A stretch of 10,373 nt of DNA from Clostridiaceae bacterium (GTDB taxonomy: Bacteria; Bacillota; Clostridia; Oscillospirales; QAMX01). The notes beneath the pieces are model-generated. The model searched no databases. It had not been told where the DNA came from and saw only the letters and a list, made by a program, of their open reading frames with translations. Of this stretch, positions 6,766-10,373 are shown one piece after another. Location: contig JAEDGJ010000086.1 of assembly GCA_016297585.1 (NCBI GenBank), positions 1-10,373 of the forward strand, given 5' to 3'. The translations under genes were made by a program, and so were the position numbers. How positions within the stretch are numbered: the first letter of the stretch is position 1; the number at the start of each line of letters is the position of its first letter.

Positions 6766-6814
6766 AAAAAAACGCATCGCGGCGCCAAAAAACGCACCGC
6801 GATGCGGCTTTTTT
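6766..6814. terminator. bidirectional terminator between isomerase and esterase genes
   Basis: A perfect 10-bp stem CGCATCGCGG (6773-6782) / CCGCGATGCG (6797-6806) has a 14-nt loop. It is flanked by seven A (6766-6772) and six T (6809-6814), so it works in both directions. It ends the minus-strand esterase gene and gives the plus-strand isomerase transcript a second terminator in series. Confidence 0.87.
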
Positions 6815-7592
6815 ATTCCGTTTTGCCCGGCAGCGGCAGCCACGCGAGCACCTTCTGGATGTATTTGTCCCAGAAGTCCCAGTTGTGATTGCCGGGGCCT
6901 TCCTCATAGGTGAAGTCGAACTCCTTACCGTAGCGGCGGCGGAACAGGCGGCTGTCGCACAGCAGGGTGTCGTCCGTGCCGCAGGCCATATAGAGCTTCG
7001 GCTTCTCACAGCCCGACGCGATGACCTTCTCCGTCAGCGCGAACAGGTCGTTTTCCGAGCCCTTGATGCTGCGCTGCTTGCCGAAGACATACTCAAACTC
7101 GCTGTTTTCCCCGACGACGACGTGACGCTTGTACATCCCCTCGATGTTCACCGCGCCCGACAGGCTCGCCGCCGCCGCATAGCGCTCGGGATACGTCATC
7201 GCGAGCTTGTACGCGCCGTAGCCGCCCATCGACAGGCCCGCCGCGAACGTATTCTCGCGGCCTTCCGCCACCGGGAAGTACGCCCGGCAGATCGCCGGCA
7301 GCTCGAGGGCGATGTAGTCGAAGTACTTATGCCCCGATACCGTGTTCGTGTAGAACGCGCGGTGCGTCGACGGCATCACGACGATGAGATCCTTGCCCGC
7401 GACGTAGCTCTCGATCCGCGTGCGGCGCTGCCAGATCGTGTGGTCGTCGTACAGTCCGTGCAGCAGATAGAGCACGGGGTACTTCTTCGGCTCGGCCGGC
7501 GTCGGATACTGCGCGCTGTCGGGCAGCAGCACGTCGAGATTGACCGCCATTCCCAGCGCCTGGGAGAAAACATCCATATGAATCAGTGCCAT
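6813..7592 (-). CDS. alpha/beta-hydrolase esterase of the EstA / esterase D type
   Basis: A 259-residue serine esterase without signal peptide or membrane segment, so probably cytoplasmic. The catalytic triad is readable: Ser121 in GLSMGG (119-124), Asp207 or Asp208 in ACGTDD (203-208), and His236 in GNHNWDFWD (234-242). The oxyanion-side HG is in YLLHGLYDDHTIW (42-54). The layout matches the putative-esterase family (PF00756) that includes tributyrin esterase EstA, S-formylglutathione hydrolase and CE1 acetyl/feruloyl esterases. It lacks a carbohydrate-binding module. The likely role is cleavage of short-chain acyl or acetyl esters, for example from imported sugars. ATG 7592 is taken as the start: AGGA lies about 11 nt upstream, a rather long spacing. 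In-frame Met6 has no SD. The gene is monocistronic with its own strong promoter, convergent with the sugar isomerase gene and downstream of the uracil permease terminator. The family is firm; the substrate is inferred only. Confidence 0.91.
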   Translation of the reverse strand: MALIHMDVFSQALGMAVNLDVLLPDSAQYPTPAEPKKYPVLYLLHGLYDDHTIWQRRTRIESYVAGKDLIVVMPSTHRAFYTNTVSGHKYFDYIALELPAICRAYFPVAEGRENTFAAGLSMGGYGAYKLAMTYPERYAAAASLSGAVNIEGMYKRHVVVGENSEFEYVFGKQRSIKGSENDLFALTEKVIASGCEKPKLYMACGTDDTLLCDSRLFRRRYGKEFDFTYEEGPGNHNWDFWDKYIQKVLAWLPLPGKTE

Positions 7593-7648
7593 GTTTCGTT
7601 TTATCCTGCCTTTCGTCCATCATTTGCAAATTGTCCCTGTCCGGCAAT

Positions 7649-7677
7649 ATTTTACCATAGGCGTCCGCCGATGTAAA
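7649..7677 (-). promoter_or_regulatory. promoter of the esterase gene
   Basis: On the minus strand TTTACA (7677-7672, 5 of 6) and TAAAAT (7654-7649, 5 of 6, extended by TGG) are separated by 17 bp. Transcription would start near 7642, giving a leader of about 50 nt. A perfect 10-bp palindrome ATTTGCAAAT (7622-7631) lies in the early transcribed region. Confidence 0.82.
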
Positions 7678-7721
7678 GCGGTTTTTTCCCGTTTTTGCGT
7701 GTCCTGCCGGGGCAAAACCGC

Positions 7722-7759
7722 AAAAAGCTCTCCGCGGCATCGAATATACCGCGGAGAGC
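7722..7759 (-). terminator. intrinsic terminator of the uracil permease gene
   Basis: A perfect 11-bp stem GCTCTCCGCGG / CCGCGGAGAGC (arms 7749-7759 and 7727-7737 in transcript order) has an 11-nt loop, followed on the minus strand by TTTTTGCGGTTTTG. It lies about 30 nt after the permease stop codon and upstream of the esterase promoter, so the two genes are separate units. Confidence 0.92.
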
Positions 7760-7788
7760 CGGTCAAAGCATTGCTTCGGAGGGCGAAA

Positions 7789-9144
7789 TCAGACCTTATA
7801 GGTGCCGTATTTCTGCTCCGTATCGTCGGTGTTGAAGACGTAATCGTTGCCGGGGAGGACGGCGTTGAGCAGGATGCCGACGATCGCCGCGACGGCGAGA
7901 CCGGTCAGGCTGATCGTCACGGAGCCGATGGTAAAGGAGATCGCGCCGGCGGTCGAGAAGTTGACGCCGATCGCAAGCACGAGGATGAGCGCCGCGATGA
8001 TGACGTTGCGGGAACGGGTGAAGTCGACCTTATTCTCGACGATGTTGCGGACGCCGACGGCGGAAATCATGCCGTAGAGCACGAGCGAGACGCCGCCGAT
8101 GGTCGCCTGCGGCATCGCGGTGATGATCGCCGCGAACTTCGGGCAGAAGGAGAAGAGGATCGCGAAGTACGCCGCGATGCGGATGACGCGCGGGTCAAAG
8201 ACCTTGGAGAGCGCGAGCACGCCGGTGTTTTCGCCGTAGGTCGTGTTCGCGGGCGCGCCGAACAGGGAGGCCAGCGTCGTCGCAAGGCCGTCGCCGAGCA
8301 TCGTGCGGTGCAGACCCGGGTCGGCGATGTAGTTCTTGCCGGTCGTGGAGGAGATCGCGCAGACATCACCGATATGCTCGACCATCGTCGCGAGCGCGAT
8401 CGGCATGATCGTGACGATCGCGGTGATGATCAGGCTGACATCGGGATTCTTGAAGATGGAGAAGACGGTCTGGGAGCCGGTAAACGGCACGCCGATCCAG
8501 GCGGCCTCGCGGACGGCCGTAAAGTCGACGTTGCCGGTCACGGCGGCGATCAGATACGACGCGATGATGCCGAGGAGGATCGGGATGATCTTGATCATGC
8601 CCTTGCCCCAGATGTTGCAGACGATGACGACGGCGATGGCGACGAGGGCGATCCACCAGTTCGTCGAGCAGTTGTTGATCGCGGACTGGGACAGCGTCAG
8701 GCCGATGGCGATGATGATCGGGCCGGTGACGATCGGCGGGAAGAAGCGCATGACCTTTTTCGCGCCGAAGCTGCGGATGAGGGCGGCGAGGATCACATAC
8801 AGAAGACCCGCGCAGGCGACGCCCAGGCAGGCATACGGCAGAAGCTCCGGTTCCTTATTCGGCGCGATCGCCCAGTAACCGGCGAGGAAAGCGAACGAGG
8901 AGCCGAGGAATGCGGGAACCTTTCCCTTCGAGAGCAGATGGAAGAGCAGCGTGCCGAGACCCGCGAACAGAAGCGTCGAGGAAACGGACAGGCCGGTCAG
9001 CGCCGGTACGAGCACCGTCGCGCCGAACATGGCGAACATGTGCTGGACGCCGAGGAGAATCATGCGCGGAGTACCGAGTGAGCGCGCGTCGAAGAGTCCT
9101 TCCTCGCCCAGCGCAAACTTTGGAGCCTTTGTGTCCTTTTTCAT
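7789..9144 (-). CDS. uraA: uracil permease, NCS2 family (UraA/PyrP type)
   Basis: A 451-residue membrane protein that by family imports uracil, probably with protons. The NCS2 signatures are strong. GVQHMFAMFGATVLVPAL (32-49) contains the conserved His35. PIALATMVEHIGD (248-260) has Glu256 at the position of the E. coli UraA substrate-binding Glu. DPGLHRTMLGDG (275-286) leads into NTTYGENTGVLA (300-311) with Glu305 at the second binding Glu. These favour uracil over xanthine/urate permeases, though a closely related pyrimidine cannot be excluded. About 14 hydrophobic segments are expected. The start ATG 9144 has GGGAGG 6 nt upstream. In-frame ATG 9177 adds MPPEKITGRSH behind a weak G-run and is less likely. 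The gene is monocistronic: consensus promoter, leader of about 208 nt with an internal terminator, and strong terminator after the stop. This predicts control by premature termination in response to pyrimidine or related metabolite status. Confidence 0.95.
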   Translation of the reverse strand: MKKDTKAPKFALGEEGLFDARSLGTPRMILLGVQHMFAMFGATVLVPALTGLSVSSTLLFAGLGTLLFHLLSKGKVPAFLGSSFAFLAGYWAIAPNKEPELLPYACLGVACAGLLYVILAALIRSFGAKKVMRFFPPIVTGPIIIAIGLTLSQSAINNCSTNWWIALVAIAVVIVCNIWGKGMIKIIPILLGIIASYLIAAVTGNVDFTAVREAAWIGVPFTGSQTVFSIFKNPDVSLIITAIVTIMPIALATMVEHIGDVCAISSTTGKNYIADPGLHRTMLGDGLATTLASLFGAPANTTYGENTGVLALSKVFDPRVIRIAAYFAILFSFCPKFAAIITAMPQATIGGVSLVLYGMISAVGVRNIVENKVDFTRSRNVIIAALILVLAIGVNFSTAGAISFTIGSVTISLTGLAVAAIVGILLNAVLPGNDYVFNTDDTEQKYGTYKV

Positions 9145-9169
9145 GTGTGACCTCCCTGTGATTTTTTCC

Positions 9170-9190
9170 GGGGGCATGACACATTCCCCC
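9170..9190 (-). promoter_or_regulatory. small hairpin between the attenuator and the permease SD
   Basis: On the minus strand five G (9190-9186) can pair with five C (9174-9170), and ATG with CAT inside, around a TGT loop with one A-G mismatch. It lies between the leader terminator and the GGGAGG Shine-Dalgarno. It has no T-run. It may insulate the ribosome-binding site or be incidental. Confidence 0.35.
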
Positions 9191-9196
9191 CTACAT

Positions 9197-9250
9197 AAAA
9201 AAACAATCCGAGCCAAAAAGAAAATACCGCTTTTCTTTTCGTGGTCGGAT
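9197..9250 (-). terminator. leader attenuator terminator upstream of the uracil permease gene
   Basis: In transcript order ATCCGA (9250-9245), CCA (9244-9242) and AAAAGAAAA (9239-9231) pair with TTTTCTTTT (9224-9216), TGG (9215-9213) and TCGGAT (9211-9206). That is 18 bp with a 2-nt and a 1-nt bulge and a 6-nt loop. The run TTGTTTTTTT follows (seven T at 9203-9197). It lies downstream of the permease promoter and 53 nt before its start codon, so it would abort permease transcription unless prevented. It cannot be the terminator of the upstream TPR gene, which has its own at 9451-9507. Confidence 0.87.
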
Positions 9251-9352
9251 CATCCCCAAAGCCCCGCACGCGGTCCGTCCGCCGGATTCGTGCGTCAGCG
9301 ATATGCAATCCCGCAGGCTACTTTTGTGCGCGGCCTTAAAGATGTTTTAACC
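9251..9352 (-). promoter_or_regulatory. candidate sensing domain of the permease leader RNA
   Basis: About 100 nt lie between the predicted transcription start (near 9352) and the attenuator. A long-range helix CCGCGCAC (9333-9326) / GTGCGGGG (9269-9262) pairs 7 of 8 positions and can enclose GGATT (9311-9307) / AATCC (9288-9284). The AATCCG at 9288-9283 can instead pair with CGGATT (9210-9205), the 3' arm of the terminator, which would be a natural antiterminator. I saw no purine riboswitch core and no conserved PyrR-type loop. It could be an aptamer, a protein site or an unrecognised variant. The fold was drawn by eye. Confidence 0.45.
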
Positions 9353-9358
9353 TTATTA

Positions 9359-9387
9359 AGGATACAGGAAAGCGGCGCTTTTGTCAA
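9359..9387 (-). promoter_or_regulatory. promoter of the uracil permease gene
   Basis: On the minus strand a perfect TTGACA (9387-9382) and TATCCT (9364-9359, 4 of 6) are separated by 17 bp. The spacer is almost filled by a 13-bp palindrome AAAGCGGCGCTTT (9369-9381). CCTTATTAAGG (9351-9361), another palindrome, overlaps the -10 and the start region. Confidence 0.85.
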
Positions 9388-9417
9388 TCACATTTTCGAC
9401 AAAATACGCCGCGCTTT
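9369..9417. promoter_or_regulatory. long interrupted dyad covering the permease promoter -35 region
   Basis: The left arm (9369-9385, AAAGCGGCGCTTTTGTC) and the right arm (9398-9417) are near-exact reverse complements. The outer AAAGCG and inner TTTTGTC blocks are identical; they differ by three inserted bases in the right arm. The centre is 12 nt. The arms bracket the -35 box and reach into the spacer, as expected of an operator bound by a dimeric or tetrameric regulator. It lies upstream of the transcript, so an RNA role for the permease is unlikely. Confidence 0.45.
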
Positions 9418-9450
9418 CGTTCATCTTTTAGACATATCTCGCGGGGCACG

Positions 9451-9507
9451 AAAAACGCGCGCCCCCGTTTCTCCGGAAAACGCGTTCCGGAGGAACAGAA
9501 GCGCGCG
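9451..9507 (-). terminator. intrinsic terminator of the TPR protein gene
   Basis: The outer stem GCGCGCG/CGCGCGC (9501-9507 with 9456-9462) encloses an inner perfect 8-bp stem CTCCGGAA/TTCCGGAG (9471-9478 with 9485-9492). Five T follow on the minus strand (9455-9451). It lies 15 nt after the stop codon. Confidence 0.87.
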
Positions 9508-9521
9508 GCCCATCGGTGGTT

Positions 9522-10373
9522 TTACGCCTTCTTGCGCTTGGCGTTCATGCGGAAGTCGAGCGCCGCCGGCGGTTCGGCCGTCTCACGGTCGAAGGTGCGT
9601 CCCTCGCGCGCGGCCTTCTTTTCTTCGATGCGGAACCACAGCTCCGTCACGCTGACCTCGCCCTCGCGGATGTCCGGCACGCTGATGCCGCCGTCCGCGT
9701 ACAGGAGCGCCTCGGCACGCTCCAGCTCGCCGGTCTCCACGCACGCCTGCGCGATATTCAGGCGGATGCGCTCGTTGCCCGCGACCTCGGGGGCAAGCTT
9801 CGGCGTATACTGCAGCAGCTCGCGGAAGCACTGTTCCGCGTTCAGGACGCGCACGGCGTCCTTTGCAAGCGACAGGTCGTCCGGCTTCATCAGCGACGCG
9901 CGCATCAGCATCAGCGCGCGCTCCTTCTTATGCCCGTGCAGTCCTTCGATCTGCGCGAGCCCCCACAGCGCCCACGCGGACGGCGCAAGCGTCATCGACC
10001 GGTCGAGCGCCTCTTTCGCGTCACGCAGATTCAGCTCCGACAGCCGCAGCATGCCGAGCTGGAGCCACGCGTACCAGTTGTACATATCGGCACCCTTGAC
10101 GGACTCCTCGATCATGCGCACCCATTCGCGCTGGTTCATCCACGACGCCGGCACTGCGTTCGGATCCTGCTCGCCGAACGTCGCGCTCTCCAGCAGGCTG
10201 ACCCACGCCGCCTGCTCGTCCCCGGTCGTGCCGAAGTCGAGATGCGGGCAGATCGCGGGCTCTCCCTCGACGCTGCGGCGCAGATTTTCGAGCGCGCCGT
10301 AGCCGCCGCCGTCGTAGACCTTGCGATCGGCCTTGGATTTTGCCATCGGACGGGTATCCGCAAGGAGTTTTTC
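9522..10373 (-). CDS. TPR protein, C-terminal part, probably DUF5107-type (cut by window edge)
   Basis: The visible 283 residues are the C-terminal portion of a longer soluble protein. The frame stays open to the right edge. The first ATG (10346) has no Shine-Dalgarno and is probably internal, so the true start is outside the window. A helical-repeat region is visible: NWYAWLQLGMLRLSELNLRD, then DAKEALDRSMTLAPSAWALWG, then GLHGHKKERALMLMRASLMKP, and later RIRLNIAQACVETGELERAEALL. These have TPR-like spacing of small and large residues. The tail VPDIREGEVSVTELWF followed by PPAALDFRM resembles, from memory, the end of DUF5107-containing TPR proteins of Firmicutes, which carry a large N-terminal beta-rich domain and often occur near carbohydrate genes. 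That assignment is by recall. No catalytic motif is visible here. A terminator 15 nt after the stop closes the gene. Confidence 0.75.
   Translation of the reverse strand, partial: EKLLADTRPMAKSKADRKVYDGGGYGALENLRRSVEGEPAICPHLDFGTTGDEQAAWVSLLESATFGEQDPNAVPASWMNQREWVRMIEESVKGADMYNWYAWLQLGMLRLSELNLRDAKEALDRSMTLAPSAWALWGLAQIEGLHGHKKERALMLMRASLMKPDDLSLAKDAVRVLNAEQCFRELLQYTPKLAPEVAGNERIRLNIAQACVETGELERAEALLYADGGISVPDIREGEVSVTELWFRIEEKKAAREGRTFDRETAEPPAALDFRMNAKRKKA

Noticed and set aside
7591..9081. 496-residue open frame on the plus strand opposite the uracil permease
   Set aside because: An Asp/Arg/Gly-rich translation antisense to an unmistakable NCS2 permease, crossing the permease terminator and the esterase promoter. 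It is a shadow frame.
9251..9352. Purine riboswitch, T-box or canonical PyrR site in the permease leader
   Set aside because: I looked for the conserved purine-aptamer loops, the T-box sequence and the PyrR hairpin loop by eye and did not find them. A covariance-model search is still needed to exclude divergent forms.
1..10373. CRISPR arrays, tRNA genes, insertion sequences, integrases, toxin-antitoxin or anti-phage genes
   Set aside because: No regularly spaced repeats, tRNA-like cloverleaf, transposase or recombinase motifs, or small paired toxin/antitoxin frames were seen. All sizeable genes have housekeeping or metabolic signatures.

Overview
The window is a chromosomal stretch from a GC-rich bacterium. 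It looks like a Gram-positive of the Clostridia, possibly an uncultured gut lineage such as Oscillospirales or Christensenellales. The evidence is strong purine-rich Shine-Dalgarno sites (GGAGG/AGGAGG) 6-8 nt before most starts, readable TTGACA/TATAAT-type promoters with 17-bp spacers, and intrinsic terminators with U-runs at almost every gene end. The assignment rests on sequence style and gene content, not on a marker phylogeny. No rRNA, tRNA, insertion sequence, CRISPR array, phage gene or recombination site was seen. This is ordinary housekeeping and metabolic DNA with some interesting regulatory structure.

Layout, left to right. A partial terminator opens the window. prmA (minus, ribosomal protein L11 methyltransferase) is divergent from a 12-segment MFS transporter gene (plus). 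A perfectly palindromic bidirectional terminator separates the transporter from a minus-strand pair: a GT2-GtrA glycosyltransferase/flippase fusion and, 2 nt after its stop, a PlsC-like acyltransferase. Upstream of the pair is a 119-nt gap with three consecutive hairpins. Next come a short FAD-dependent oxidoreductase (minus) and, divergently, a sugar phosphate isomerase/epimerase (plus), each with its own good promoter in a compact shared region. Two stacked terminators separate the isomerase from a convergent alpha/beta-hydrolase esterase (minus). The right side carries a UraA-type uracil permease (minus) with a leader of about 208 nt, and the C-terminal part of a TPR protein, probably of the DUF5107 type, running off the right edge.

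The genes form several small transcription units, not one pathway. The GT2-GtrA/acyltransferase pair probably acts in envelope glycolipid or polymer modification. The oxidoreductase, isomerase and esterase are all compatible with sugar or glycoside catabolism, but the sequence does not establish a shared pathway.

The most notable signal is upstream of the permease. A consensus TTGACA promoter is embedded in a long interrupted dyad. It is followed by about 100 nt of potentially structured leader and then an 18-bp intrinsic terminator located before the start codon. This is the layout of a transcription attenuator or riboswitch. I found neither the purine riboswitch core nor the conserved PyrR-binding loop in it, so the ligand or effector is open.
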